Positions 49,489 to 57,252 of a stretch of 64,000 nt of DNA are shown here, in pieces. Position numbers and translations under genes: made by a program. The notes under the pieces were generated by a model that ran no database searches, was not told where the DNA came from, and was given only the letters and a program-made list of their open reading frames with translations. Source of the DNA: Chitinophagaceae bacterium UBA4411 (GTDB lineage Bacteria; Bacteroidota; Bacteroidia; Chitinophagales; Chitinophagaceae); NCBI GenBank assembly GCA_002400415.1, contig DGQP01000002.1:124001-188000 (forward strand), written 5' to 3'. Position 1 is the stretch's first letter, and each line of letters begins with the position of its first letter.

Positions 49489-50487
49489 ATGAACAAAAAG
49501 ATCGACATACATACGCATATCATGCCTGAACAAATGCCCAACTGGACACAGAAGTTTGGCTATGGCGAATTCATTCACCTGGAACATCGTAACTGCAAAG
49601 CCTGCATGATGAAAGGTGACCAGCTCTTCCGGGAAGTGGAAGAAAATTGCTATAAAGAAGAAGTACGGATCAGGGAAATGGATGACACGGATGTAACTAT
49701 ACAAGTGCTTTCCACGATCCCTGTATTGTTTAATTATTGGGCAAAACCTGCTGACGGTTTGGAAACATCCCGGTTCCTGAATGATCATATTGCTGAAACC
49801 GTAAGCAAAAAGCCGGAACGTTTCATCGGCCTGGGAACAGTTCCTTTACAGGATACTGATTTTGCTATTAAAGAAATGGAACGTTGTGTAAAAGAACTGC
49901 AGCTACCCGGATTGGAGATTGGCTCCAATATCAATGGCAAAAATTTATCATCAAAAGATTTCTTCCCTTTTTATAAAGCAGCAGAGCAACTTGGTTGTGC
50001 CATTTTTGTGCACCCCTGGGAAATGATGGGCGAACAGCAGATGCAGCAATACTGGTTGCCCTGGTTAGTGGGTATGCCGGCAGAAACATCGAGGGCTATC
50101 TGCTCCATGATATTTGGTGGCGTATTTGAAAATTTTCCCAACCTGAGAGTAGCTTTTGCGCATGGTGGCGGCTCCTTCCCTTTTACCCTTGGCAGAATTA
50201 AACATGGATTTGAAGTACGGCCTGATCTCGTTGCTGTTGATAATACAGTAAATCCCGAAGACTATGCCGGCAAATTCTGGGTGGACAGTTTAGTGCATGA
50301 TAAAAAAGCAATGGAATTCCTGATTGATGTAATAGGCGATGATAAGATCTGTCTCGGCAGTGATTATCCTTTCCCTTTAGGTGAACATCATCCCGGCAAA
50401 TTGATTGAGAAAATGAAGCTGGATAAGAAGACCACAAAGAAGTTGCTGTATAAAAATGCGGAAGAGTGGCTCGGAACAGTTGATTAG
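49489..50487 (+). CDS. nbaD: 2-amino-3-carboxymuconate-6-semialdehyde decarboxylase
   Basis: A 332-residue amidohydrolase-fold decarboxylase that turns ACMS into 2-aminomuconate semialdehyde, diverting it from quinolinate. Zinc ligands: His8 and His10 (DIHTHIMP), His in FVHPWEMMG, and Asp in LGSDYPFPLGE; the catalytic loop HGGGSFPFTLGR is present. ATG at 49489 starts MNKKIDIHTH. Product is used by the aldehyde dehydrogenase encoded at 45719. Confidence 0.96.
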   Translation: MNKKIDIHTHIMPEQMPNWTQKFGYGEFIHLEHRNCKACMMKGDQLFREVEENCYKEEVRIREMDDTDVTIQVLSTIPVLFNYWAKPADGLETSRFLNDHIAETVSKKPERFIGLGTVPLQDTDFAIKEMERCVKELQLPGLEIGSNINGKNLSSKDFFPFYKAAEQLGCAIFVHPWEMMGEQQMQQYWLPWLVGMPAETSRAICSMIFGGVFENFPNLRVAFAHGGGSFPFTLGRIKHGFEVRPDLVAVDNTVNPEDYAGKFWVDSLVHDKKAMEFLIDVIGDDKICLGSDYPFPLGEHHPGKLIEKMKLDKKTTKKLLYKNAEEWLGTVD

Positions 50488-50606
50488 TTAAAAAGTTAAC
50501 TGGTTAATTTGCTGATAAGTTTAAAAGGTGACGTATTAAATCGAAATTTTACACTTAAAGGTAATTCCCTGATTAACTAATAACCCAATAAACTAATCAG
50601 CTTCCC
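50488..50606. repeat. Kynurenine-region repeat between ACMS decarboxylase and glpQ-like gene
   Basis: AGTTAACTGGTTAATTTGC (50499 on) and, inverse-type, CTGATTAACTAATAACCC / AATAAACTAATCAGC (50570-50601). No gene here. Confidence 0.5.
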
Positions 50607-51530
50607 TCAGAACAAATCCGGGTAATCGGTAATAATTCCGTCCACTCCCATTGCCTTATATTTTTCAATCTCTTCTTTGGTATTGATTGTCCAGGGGATG
50701 ACCTTCATTTTTTCAGTATGACATCTTTTGATAAGGTCATCAGTGAGCAACTGGTAAGCAGGGCTGTAGATCGTGGGCGTAAATCCTAATGCCTTTAACT
50801 GCTCATTCAGGGTTCTTTTATCAAAATCCTCAATCAGCATGGCCGTTTTAACAGCAGGATATTTCCGATGCAGGTATTGTAAAGTGCGGAAATCAAAAGA
50901 CTGGATGATTACCTGCTCCTCAACTTGTTTTTCTTTTATTACTGCCATCAGCAGTTCTACAAATTCTTCGGGCCCGGGTGTAAATACCCCGTCATTCTCA
51001 GGATTTGATTTGGTTTCAATATTAAAATAAGGAAAGGGCCGCCGGGCCATCATCATATATTGCTTCACACTGTCCAGCACATCTCCCAATAAAGGCTTTA
51101 CAACTTTCATTTTTTGCTGCTTCGGGAAACGCGGATGCGGTTTCATCCCCACATCAAATGTTTTTACCTGGTCATAGGTCATCCAGTATATATTGAATTT
51201 CTTCTCTTCCCTTTCGCCCATATAGGTCCCGTCAGGCCTGGTGGTGATCTCTTTGCTAAACCAGGGATCATGGGATAATACCACTTTCTTATCCTTTGTT
51301 ATCACCACATCCATCTCCAGGGTGGTAACTCCCAGGCCCAATGCATTGATCATGGCCGGCACCGTGTTCTCCGGCATCAGGCCCCGGCAACCCCGGTGCC
51401 CCTGTTTATCAAATTCAGTTTGCATAGCCGGTTTTGCTTCCTGTACCTGCTGTGCTTTCTGGCTTACATGACAGGCAGCAAAAAAGCAAACCACGGCCAG
51501 GCTGTATTGAAAGATCAGTTTACTATTCAT
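50607..51530 (-). CDS. Glycerophosphodiester phosphodiesterase, lipoprotein
   Basis: A 307-residue GDPD-fold enzyme with a lipoprotein signal (VCFFAAC, Cys20). HRGCRGLMPENTVPA (metal-binding HRG-x-x-x-x-PENT), LEMDVVITKDKKVVLSHDPW and IPWTINTKEEIEKYKAMGVDGIITDYPDL are classic. It hydrolyses glycerophosphodiesters to glycerol-3-phosphate and alcohol, outside the cytoplasm. Single gene. Confidence 0.93.
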   Translation of the reverse strand: MNSKLIFQYSLAVVCFFAACHVSQKAQQVQEAKPAMQTEFDKQGHRGCRGLMPENTVPAMINALGLGVTTLEMDVVITKDKKVVLSHDPWFSKEITTRPDGTYMGEREEKKFNIYWMTYDQVKTFDVGMKPHPRFPKQQKMKVVKPLLGDVLDSVKQYMMMARRPFPYFNIETKSNPENDGVFTPGPEEFVELLMAVIKEKQVEEQVIIQSFDFRTLQYLHRKYPAVKTAMLIEDFDKRTLNEQLKALGFTPTIYSPAYQLLTDDLIKRCHTEKMKVIPWTINTKEEIEKYKAMGVDGIITDYPDLF

Positions 51531-51562
51531 AAGTCAATATTAAAAAGGGCAGACAACGGGAT

Positions 51563-52201
51563 TTATCCTTCCTTATTAAATAATTGTGATGTTCTCTTTT
51601 CCATCTCTGCAGCTATGATAAGACCGTCGCCACCCTGCTCTTTCAATTTTGCAATGATATTGTGATAGCTTTTCTCATCCCGGTTCTGGCTCAGTTTAAA
51701 GGTGCTTTCCAAAGCCATCACTTCTATCTCAAACGCAACAATCGCTTTCGACAACCGCTGCACATATTCCGGTGAAAGATCATTAAAATTAGCTCCTGAT
51801 GAAGGATCATTTTCATAATGATCGGTAGTCCGCTTTAATATGTTCAGCAAGGCAGCCTCATCTGTAAATTTCAATACGCCCCTCGCCTGCACAGTCATAT
51901 AATTCCAGGTACTGGCCTGTTGCTTATTGGCATACCAGCTGGCACTGATATAGGTATGTGCACCGGTAAAAACGGCCAGTACATGCTGATTTTGTGAGAA
52001 GGTTTTGTGATGATCAGTATTCTTCATGATATGCCCGGATAAAAATAACTTTCCATCACGTTCATCTATAAACACCGGGATTTGTGTGACCACCGGTTTA
52101 TTTGCTTCATCACAACCGGATAAAAAAGCAAAAGGATGACCTTTTACAAACTGCAGGATTACAGCAGGATCATTCTCTGTAAAATAAGGTAAACTATACA
52201 T
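51563..52201 (-). CDS. PaiB-type FMN-binding split-barrel protein
   Basis: A 212-residue protein of the PaiB/FMN-binding negative transcriptional regulator family: HPFAFLSGCDEANKPVVTQIPVFID, HIMKNTDHHKTF, AVFTGAHTYISASWY, QASTWNYMTVQARGVL, FEIEVMALESTFKLSQNR. In Bacillus PaiB affects sporulation and protease genes; here the role is open. ATG lies 4 nt after TACCTTCG (52206-52213), a near match to the -7 box. Confidence 0.9.
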   Translation of the reverse strand: MYSLPYFTENDPAVILQFVKGHPFAFLSGCDEANKPVVTQIPVFIDERDGKLFLSGHIMKNTDHHKTFSQNQHVLAVFTGAHTYISASWYANKQQASTWNYMTVQARGVLKFTDEAALLNILKRTTDHYENDPSSGANFNDLSPEYVQRLSKAIVAFEIEVMALESTFKLSQNRDEKSYHNIIAKLKEQGGDGLIIAAEMEKRTSQLFNKEG

Positions 52202-52239
52202 ACTGCGAAGGTATCATTAATCTGTAGTATGACCTGTAC

Positions 52240-52410
52240 CTATTGCTTCTTCTGCTGACCGGGTGCATACGGTTTTGCAGATTTGCTGCCGGTTATTTTC
52301 TTGGCTTGCCCGGGTGGCAGGCCACCGGTTTGCGGGTGTGTTTTATAGGTGCAGGAAACCATAACAGCCATACCTGCCAGAAACAAAGAAGTCATAATAA
52401 CTTTTCGCAT
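52240..52410 (-). CDS. Small Gly/Pro/Lys-rich lipoprotein (56 residues)
   Basis: MRKVIMTSLFLAGMAVMVSC ends in a lipobox with Cys20; the mature part includes GGLPPGQAKKITGSKSAK and ends APGQQKKQ. Such tiny LPPGQAKK lipoproteins are common in Bacteroidota and sometimes carry misleading names in databases; function unknown. The ATG directly follows a hairpin (52411-52432) after mrp. Confidence 0.75.
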   Translation of the reverse strand: MRKVIMTSLFLAGMAVMVSCTYKTHPQTGGLPPGQAKKITGSKSAKPYAPGQQKKQ

Positions 52411-52432
52411 AAGTACCGTTTTGCCGGTACTT
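52411..52432 (-). terminator. Hairpin between mrp and the small lipoprotein
   Basis: An 8-bp stem (AAGTACCG / CGGTACTT) with a 6-nt loop. On the minus strand it starts 5 nt after the mrp stop and ends at the lipoprotein ATG. There is no T run, so termination is uncertain. Confidence 0.5.
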
Positions 52433-52437
52433 TACAA

Positions 52438-53532
52438 TTATAATACCACTTCTGCAACTTTCTCTGCCGATATATTTGCATTCCGCATGGCAACGCTTCT
52501 TACAACATAAGATGCAAACTCTTCAAACGCTTTCCGGCTGACCATATCCTCACTCATCATGATCGGTACACCGCTGTCGCCGCCTTCCCGGATACTTTGC
52601 ACCAATGGTATCTGCCCGAGGAATGGCAGGTCATATTCTTCCGCTAACCGTTTGCCGCCTTCTTTGCCAAAAATGTAATATTTATTCTCCGGCAATTCGG
52701 CCGGGGTGAAATAACTCATGTTTTCTACTAATCCAATGATCGGCACATTCATCTGTGCCTGTCCGAACATGGCAATACCTTTTTTCGCATCTGCCAAAGC
52801 CACATCCTGCGGCGTGGTCACGATCACAGACCCCGTCACCGGGACAGTTTGCATCAAGGTCAGATGTATATCACCGGTACCCGGCGGCATATCCACCACC
52901 AGGTAATCCAGTTCATCCCAGTATACGTCGGTAACGAATTGCCGTATTGCACTGCTGGCCATCGGGCCTCTCCATACCACGGCATTTTTTTCATCCACCA
53001 GCAGACCGATACTCATTAATTTAATTCCATATTTCTCCAACGGCACAATCATTCCTTTTCCTTCAATTTCCATCATCATCGGTCTTTCCCCGCGAACACC
53101 AAACATAATCGGCACACTGGGCCCGTAAATATCCGCATCCATCAATCCCACTCTGGCGCCACCCTGTGATAAAGCCAATGCCAGGTTTGCCGCTACGGTT
53201 GATTTGCCCACACCGCCTTTTCCACTCACCACTGCAATAATATTTTTCACTTTCGGCAACACGGCCCCCTCATCTGTTCTTTTAGTAGTCGTATTAGAAG
53301 TAAAGTTTACATGCACGGTCGCTTCTTTATTTACCAGCAGTTTGATTGCATTCACACAGGCATTTTTAATCATATCCTTCATCGGGCAGGCCGGTGTGGT
53401 CAGCACCACGGTAAATGATACATAGTTCCCCTCAATGGCAATATCTTTTACCATGTTCAGCGTCACCAGGTCTTTTCCCAGGTCGGGTTCCTGCACATTA
53501 CTTAAGGCTTCCAGTACTTTTTCTTTAGTCAT
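52438..53532 (-). CDS. mrp: Mrp/NBP35-family iron-sulfur carrier ATPase
   Basis: A 364-residue P-loop ATPase that carries Fe-S clusters to target proteins. An N-terminal MIP18/DUF59 domain (about 1-85; EALSNVQEPDLGKDLVTLNMV, TTPACPMKD) precedes the deviant Walker A GKGGVGKSTVAANLA (about 104-118) and DADIYGPSVP, DMPPGTGD and TPQDVALADAKKG. The C-terminal CxxC of some homologues is absent (ENMSYFTPAELP instead), as in many Bacteroidota. A TAACTTTG box is at 53567-53574. Confidence 0.94.
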   Translation of the reverse strand: MTKEKVLEALSNVQEPDLGKDLVTLNMVKDIAIEGNYVSFTVVLTTPACPMKDMIKNACVNAIKLLVNKEATVHVNFTSNTTTKRTDEGAVLPKVKNIIAVVSGKGGVGKSTVAANLALALSQGGARVGLMDADIYGPSVPIMFGVRGERPMMMEIEGKGMIVPLEKYGIKLMSIGLLVDEKNAVVWRGPMASSAIRQFVTDVYWDELDYLVVDMPPGTGDIHLTLMQTVPVTGSVIVTTPQDVALADAKKGIAMFGQAQMNVPIIGLVENMSYFTPAELPENKYYIFGKEGGKRLAEEYDLPFLGQIPLVQSIREGGDSGVPIMMSEDMVSRKAFEEFASYVVRSVAMRNANISAEKVAEVVL

Positions 53533-53566
53533 TTTCCAAGTATTTGTTAAAAGTCAATACGAAGGA

Positions 53567-53574
53567 CAAAGTTA
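53567..53574 (-). promoter_or_regulatory. TAnnTTTG box upstream of mrp
   Basis: TAACTTTG on minus, 34 nt before the ATG. A TTTG 14 nt further upstream (53589-53592) is too close for the usual 19-21 nt spacing. Confidence 0.4.
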
Positions 53575-53597
53575 ACCAATACCACCTGCAAATTGTT

Positions 53598-53628
53598 TTA
53601 CGAAATCAGCAACTTGTCTTTATTTTTG
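53598..53628 (+). promoter_or_regulatory. Probable promoter for the carboxypeptidase-regulatory-like protein
   Basis: TATTTTTG (53621-53628) matches the -7 box with TTTA about 20 nt upstream. The GTG start at 53634 lies 5 nt beyond the box. Confidence 0.4.
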
Positions 53629-53633
53629 GCACA

Positions 53634-54275
53634 GTGAAGAAAATTTTACAATACCTCCTCATCGCTGCTCTCCTGGTACCCGCCACCGCCAAATCCCAGT
53701 TTGAAGCTGCCCGTGACTCCGTTGTTCAATTGTATGGTATCATCATGACTGCCGACAGCCTTGTGGGCATCCCGGCCGTGAGTGTGGTGGTAAAAGGCCA
53801 GAACCGGGGGACCATCACCAATAACCAGGGGGTTTTCTCCATCGTGGTATTAAAAGGTGATGAAGTGGAATTTACCCACGTCAGCTATAAATCCAAAACC
53901 GTTGCCATCCCCCGTTCCCTGGAAGGTAATCAATACAGTATTGTGCAATTGATGGTGGCCGATACGGTTTACCTGCCTGCCACCATTATACGTCCCCGGC
54001 CCACACCGGAGCAATTTGCCCGTGATTTTGTGAACACCAAAGTGCCGGATGATGATATTGAAGTGGCCCGCCGTAATACTGATGCCACCAAGCGGCGTAT
54101 CCTGATGCGCAGTGTGCCCGGTGATGGTGCGGAAGCCACCAAGATCCAGTTCAACAAGATTGCAAACCGGGCCGTGTACCAGGGACAAACACCTCCCCAG
54201 AATATCTTCAACCCTGCCGCCTGGGCCGATTTTATCCAGGCCTGGAAACGGGGAGATTTTAAGAATAAAAATTGA
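53634..54275 (+). CDS. Secreted protein with carboxypeptidase-regulatory-like beta-sandwich
   Basis: A 213-residue protein from the GTG at 53634 (VKKILQYLLIAALLVPATAKSQ is the signal peptide; first residue read as Met). Residues about 38-110 form a CarbopepD_reg_2-like domain: YGIIMTADSLVGIPAVSVVVKGQNRGTITNNQGVFSIVV, VEFTHVSYKSKTVAI. The rest is basic with no known motif. Such domains usually sit in outer-membrane or surface proteins. A longer frame starts at 53544 but overlaps the divergent mrp promoter and lacks a signal peptide at its start. Confidence 0.8.
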   Translation: MKKILQYLLIAALLVPATAKSQFEAARDSVVQLYGIIMTADSLVGIPAVSVVVKGQNRGTITNNQGVFSIVVLKGDEVEFTHVSYKSKTVAIPRSLEGNQYSIVQLMVADTVYLPATIIRPRPTPEQFARDFVNTKVPDDDIEVARRNTDATKRRILMRSVPGDGAEATKIQFNKIANRAVYQGQTPPQNIFNPAAWADFIQAWKRGDFKNKN

Positions 54276-54304
54276 AAATCGAAAAGCGGAAATTGAAAAT
54301 GAAA
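54268..54304. repeat. 'gaaaatcgaaaagcgg' repeat left of four-helix gene
   Basis: TTGAAAATCGAAAAGCGG then AAATTGAAAATGAAAATGAC. Its relative lies in inverse at 54728-54764, on the other side of the four-helix-bundle gene. Confidence 0.45.
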
Positions 54305-54319
54305 ATGACTCTCATTTGA

Positions 54320-54676
54320 TCATTTCTTCAGCTTTAGTTTGGCCGTTTTTCCGGCCGTAGTTAATATAGCCGTTATTTCTTGTGCTTCTTTCAGCAATGG
54401 CTCCAGCCTGTTCCCTTTGAACACTCCTATTTCAAGCAGTATTTCAAGCCAATAACAGGTTTCATCAGCTTCTTCTTCTGCAATAGTGATTTTTGAAATA
54501 AAGTCGGGAGTGCTTCTTGCCCTTAAAGCAGACCGGTAATTGGCCCCCACAGATGTGGCTGATCTCACAATCTGACGGATAAGTATATCTTCTATTTTAT
54601 TCCCCCTGATCTCTTTCACCATCCTGATTACCCGGATACCGAGTGACTTGGTTCTGTCTTTTAATTGCTGGCTCAT
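54320..54676 (-). CDS. Four-helix-bundle protein (23S IVS-type), second copy
   Basis: A 118-residue member of the same family as the protein at 47205, but divergent: KIEDILIRQIVRSATSVGANYRSAL and FISKITIAEEEADETCYWLEILLE. It starts at MSQQLKDRTKSLG. It stands alone between two plus-strand genes, on the opposite strand, and is flanked by imperfect inverted AT-rich repeats, which suggests it moves as a small cassette. Function unknown. Confidence 0.92.
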   Translation of the reverse strand: MSQQLKDRTKSLGIRVIRMVKEIRGNKIEDILIRQIVRSATSVGANYRSALRARSTPDFISKITIAEEEADETCYWLEILLEIGVFKGNRLEPLLKEAQEITAILTTAGKTAKLKLKK

Positions 54677-54727
54677 AAAACAGGTTTTATTGTTTATAAT
54701 GGTTTTGCTTTTGGAGGTTTGTGAAAT

Positions 54728-54764
54728 ACTTTCGACTTTCGCTTTACAACTTTCGATTTCTGAT
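54728..54764. repeat. Inverse relative of the repeat left of the four-helix gene
   Basis: ACTTTCGACTTTCGC then TTTACAACTTTCGATTTCTG; read on minus it gives GAAATCGAAAGTTG...AAAGCGAAAGTCGAAA, similar to the left flank. Confidence 0.4.
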
Positions 54765-54776
54765 AAATTTACAAAA

Positions 54777-55664
54777 ATGAAAAACGTTTCTGTTATCGGT
54801 GCCGGCACCATGGGAAATGGTATCGCACATGTTTTCGCACAGCATGGTTACAATGTCACACTCATTGATATTTCGCAAGCACAATTAGATAAGGCCATTG
54901 CCACCATCAGCAAGAACCTGGACAGGATGGTGAGCAAAGACATCATTACAACAGCTGTCAAAGAAGAAACATTACGACGCATTCACACGAATACTTCTAT
55001 CCCCGACGGTGTAAAAAATGCAAGCCTTATAGTAGAGGCCGCCACCGAAAATGCGGACCTGAAACTGAAAATATTTCAGCAAATGGATGAAGCGGCTCCG
55101 GAGGGCTGCATTCTTTCCACGAATACTTCTTCTATTTCCATTGCTAAAATGGCGTCGGTAACCAAACGCCCCGAAGCTGTGATCGGTATGCATTTTATGA
55201 ACCCCGTACCGGTCATGAAACTGGTGGAGATCATCACCAGCGATGCCACCAGCCGGGAAGTAACGGATGCAATTGTGGACACCAGTAAAGATTTGGGCAA
55301 AGTGCCCTGCGTGGTGAAAGACTTCCCCGGGTTTATTGCCAACCGGATCTTAATGCCGATGATCAATGAAGCCATTATCAGTTTGCAGGAGGGGGTTTCA
55401 GGGGTGAAGGAAATTGATGCCATTATGAAGCTCGGCATGGCCCATCCGATGGGGCCTCTGCAATTAGCCGATCTTATCGGGCTGGACGTTTGTCATTCTA
55501 TACTTAATGTATTGTACGAAGGATTCAACAATCCCAAATATGCACCTTCGCCATTACTGACTGAACTGGTGCAGTCCGGTAAACTGGGTGTAAAGACCGG
55601 GGAAGGCTTTTATAAATACACACCCGGCAGTAAAGAGCTGATAGTAAGTGACCGGTTCAAATAA
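54777..55664 (+). CDS. hbd: 3-hydroxybutyryl-CoA dehydrogenase
   Basis: A 295-residue 3-hydroxyacyl-CoA dehydrogenase that oxidises 3-hydroxybutyryl-CoA to acetoacetyl-CoA with NAD(P). SVIGAGTMGNGIAHVFAQHG (5-24) binds the cofactor; MHFMNPVPVMKLVEII carries the catalytic His, and KDFPGFIANRILMPMINEAI plus GVSGVKEIDAIMKLGMAHPMGPLQLADLIGLD are signatures. The length without hydratase domain is that of the Hbd/PaaH type. It could follow the glutaryl-CoA dehydrogenase step in tryptophan breakdown, and also serves fatty-acid metabolism. Confidence 0.93.
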   Translation: MKNVSVIGAGTMGNGIAHVFAQHGYNVTLIDISQAQLDKAIATISKNLDRMVSKDIITTAVKEETLRRIHTNTSIPDGVKNASLIVEAATENADLKLKIFQQMDEAAPEGCILSTNTSSISIAKMASVTKRPEAVIGMHFMNPVPVMKLVEIITSDATSREVTDAIVDTSKDLGKVPCVVKDFPGFIANRILMPMINEAIISLQEGVSGVKEIDAIMKLGMAHPMGPLQLADLIGLDVCHSILNVLYEGFNNPKYAPSPLLTELVQSGKLGVKTGEGFYKYTPGSKELIVSDRFK

Positions 55665-55670
55665 TCAGCT

Positions 55671-56213
55671 ATGCGAATCGTCAACCGGGAACAAATATTA
55701 TTAAATGATGCGGACAGGAAACTGCTCGCAACTGTCCGGTTGAAGAGAACAATCTTCCTGCTGCTGGCCTATCTTTCCCTGGTAGCCATCCTTGCATTTG
55801 TCTTTATGACCGGTCAACTCCGGTCGGCAGAAACAAGTGTGGAAAAAATGCTTCGTTACCGGCGGGCCACTAATCTATTCACCGGCTTTTCACTGCTCCT
55901 GTTTACCATCATCTTTGTCATTTACTATTTCAAAACAGTATATCCGTTTACCCGTGACCTGAAGAAGGGATTAAAAACAGTTTCCTGGTTTTACCCTGCT
56001 GCTTATAAGACACCTTATTTCGACAGTTTCTTTTTAAAAACCGGTTCCCCCAAAAAACCAATGCTGCCCATTCCCAAGAATTTATTTGATGCGATCGAGC
56101 CGGGAGTATTAGCCTATATCCTGATTGCCCCGGCCTCCAGGTTTGTATTCTTACTGGATATTGACGGGCAGCAACTGGAGTTTAATGAAAGAAATGTAGT
56201 GCTGGATTTGTAA
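55671..56213 (+). CDS. Two-helix membrane protein, unrecognised
   Basis: A 180-residue protein with membrane segments at about 27-47 (IFLLLAYLSLVAILAFVFM) and 71-87 (TGFSLLLFTIIFVIYYF), then a C-terminal soluble domain with YKTPYFDSFFLKTGSP and YILIAPASRFVFLLDIDGQ. Six nt after the hydroxybutyryl-CoA dehydrogenase stop, so likely co-transcribed. No known family. Confidence 0.7.
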   Translation: MRIVNREQILLNDADRKLLATVRLKRTIFLLLAYLSLVAILAFVFMTGQLRSAETSVEKMLRYRRATNLFTGFSLLLFTIIFVIYYFKTVYPFTRDLKKGLKTVSWFYPAAYKTPYFDSFFLKTGSPKKPMLPIPKNLFDAIEPGVLAYILIAPASRFVFLLDIDGQQLEFNERNVVLDL

Positions 56214-56302
56214 AACATTGCAGTGTAAATTCCTTTGAAGAATTGTAAAAATAATTAGTTATATTTTAGCAGTAGCAATATAACTGTATAATACGAACAG
56301 AA

Positions 56303-57178
56303 ATGCAGAAAATAATAGAACGATATTTTGAAATTAGCCATGATGCTTCTGCTTCCCTGATCATCACATTACTTACATTTATATTAGGATACTTTATAAC
56401 CGGCTGCTTCTATATAATTTCACGATATTTCAACAGGAGAGCAAATCGAAAAATGTTTGTTAGCAACTTAACAAGTTTAGAAAAAAATATCAAATCACAG
56501 GAAAAAGCATTTTGGGGTTTATTAGATTCAATGAATTTTGAAAAAAACACAATTTGGAATTATTCTAAAGTTGATTTTTTTCAAATATTAGCTTTTCAGG
56601 AACTGGGTTACAAAGACAGTTTCAATGGTTTTTTTCATGGCATTGAGAACATCGTACCTCTATTTATAAGAAAGCCTATAAAAAGAAAAGCCTTCAATAA
56701 GACCTGGTCGATTTTAAATAATATTGACTTTTGGGAGAAAAAAGCTCTTTCAGATTTTTATCCTCTCTTAGAAAAATATAACAGCTTTGGCGAAAAAAGA
56801 AATAAAGCGATGAATGACCTCAGGATAATGTGGGAGCAATTATTTTTGGCTGATCCTCAGACAATACCGCAAGTGCATATTGATTATCTGAATGAACTTC
56901 ATAAAATAATTGAAGCTTATGCAAAAACTCCTACTTTAGAAAGAGTAGCTCCATATTTTACTCACAGAAACCTAGTTTTAAAAATAAGAATACTAAACAA
57001 GAAATATAAGACTCTAGGTTTCACCAGAGAATTCAATGACAAATGTCTAGAAGTATCAAGCCATTATTTAGACATGGAAATGCTAGTAAGAAATACGAAA
57101 AAACAATACAAGAACTATTATTATTCATTCCGTGAATTTAGAAGGCTTATACCAAAAATCAAGAATATACTTAGCTGA
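56303..57178 (+). CDS. Hypothetical membrane-anchored helical protein, AT-rich
   Basis: A 291-residue protein with one N-terminal membrane helix (about 17-40, ASLIITLLTFILGYFITGCF) and a long predominantly helical cytoplasmic part rich in Lys, Asn, Phe and Tyr (KNIKSQEKAFWGLLDSM; KNYYYSFREFRRLIPKIKN). It resembles phage-exclusion or putative defence membrane proteins only in general layout; I recognise no domain. Codon use is strongly AT-biased against neighbours, suggesting recent acquisition. Confidence 0.7.
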   Translation: MQKIIERYFEISHDASASLIITLLTFILGYFITGCFYIISRYFNRRANRKMFVSNLTSLEKNIKSQEKAFWGLLDSMNFEKNTIWNYSKVDFFQILAFQELGYKDSFNGFFHGIENIVPLFIRKPIKRKAFNKTWSILNNIDFWEKKALSDFYPLLEKYNSFGEKRNKAMNDLRIMWEQLFLADPQTIPQVHIDYLNELHKIIEAYAKTPTLERVAPYFTHRNLVLKIRILNKKYKTLGFTREFNDKCLEVSSHYLDMEMLVRNTKKQYKNYYYSFREFRRLIPKIKNILS

Positions 57179-57228
57179 TTAGTTTTACCAATAAACTATG
57201 TGAAACTTCCAGTTTCGCATTCCTATTC

Positions 57229-57245
57229 TGTCGCTTGCAGCGACA
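57229..57245. terminator. Small hairpin between convergent genes
   Basis: TGTCGC-TTGCA-GCGACA lies between the hypothetical protein (plus) and the yigZ-like gene (minus). A second weaker stem (GTGAAACT / AGTTTCGC) sits at 57200-57218. Neither has a long T run. Confidence 0.4.
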
Positions 57246-57252
57246 AACGTAT

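Noticed and set aside
42389..50606. CRISPR-like array from the repeated AT-rich words in the kynurenine gaps
   Set aside because: Copies are irregularly spaced, variable, in both orientations and separated by genes; no cas genes.
53544..53633. Extended N-terminus for the carboxypeptidase-regulatory-like protein
   Set aside because: The upstream part overlaps divergent promoter sequence and would bury the clear signal peptide that begins at 53634.
54648..54776. 43-residue extension of the 3-hydroxybutyryl-CoA dehydrogenase
   Set aside because: It is antisense to the four-helix-bundle gene start and repeat DNA; the cofactor motif requires a start at 54777.
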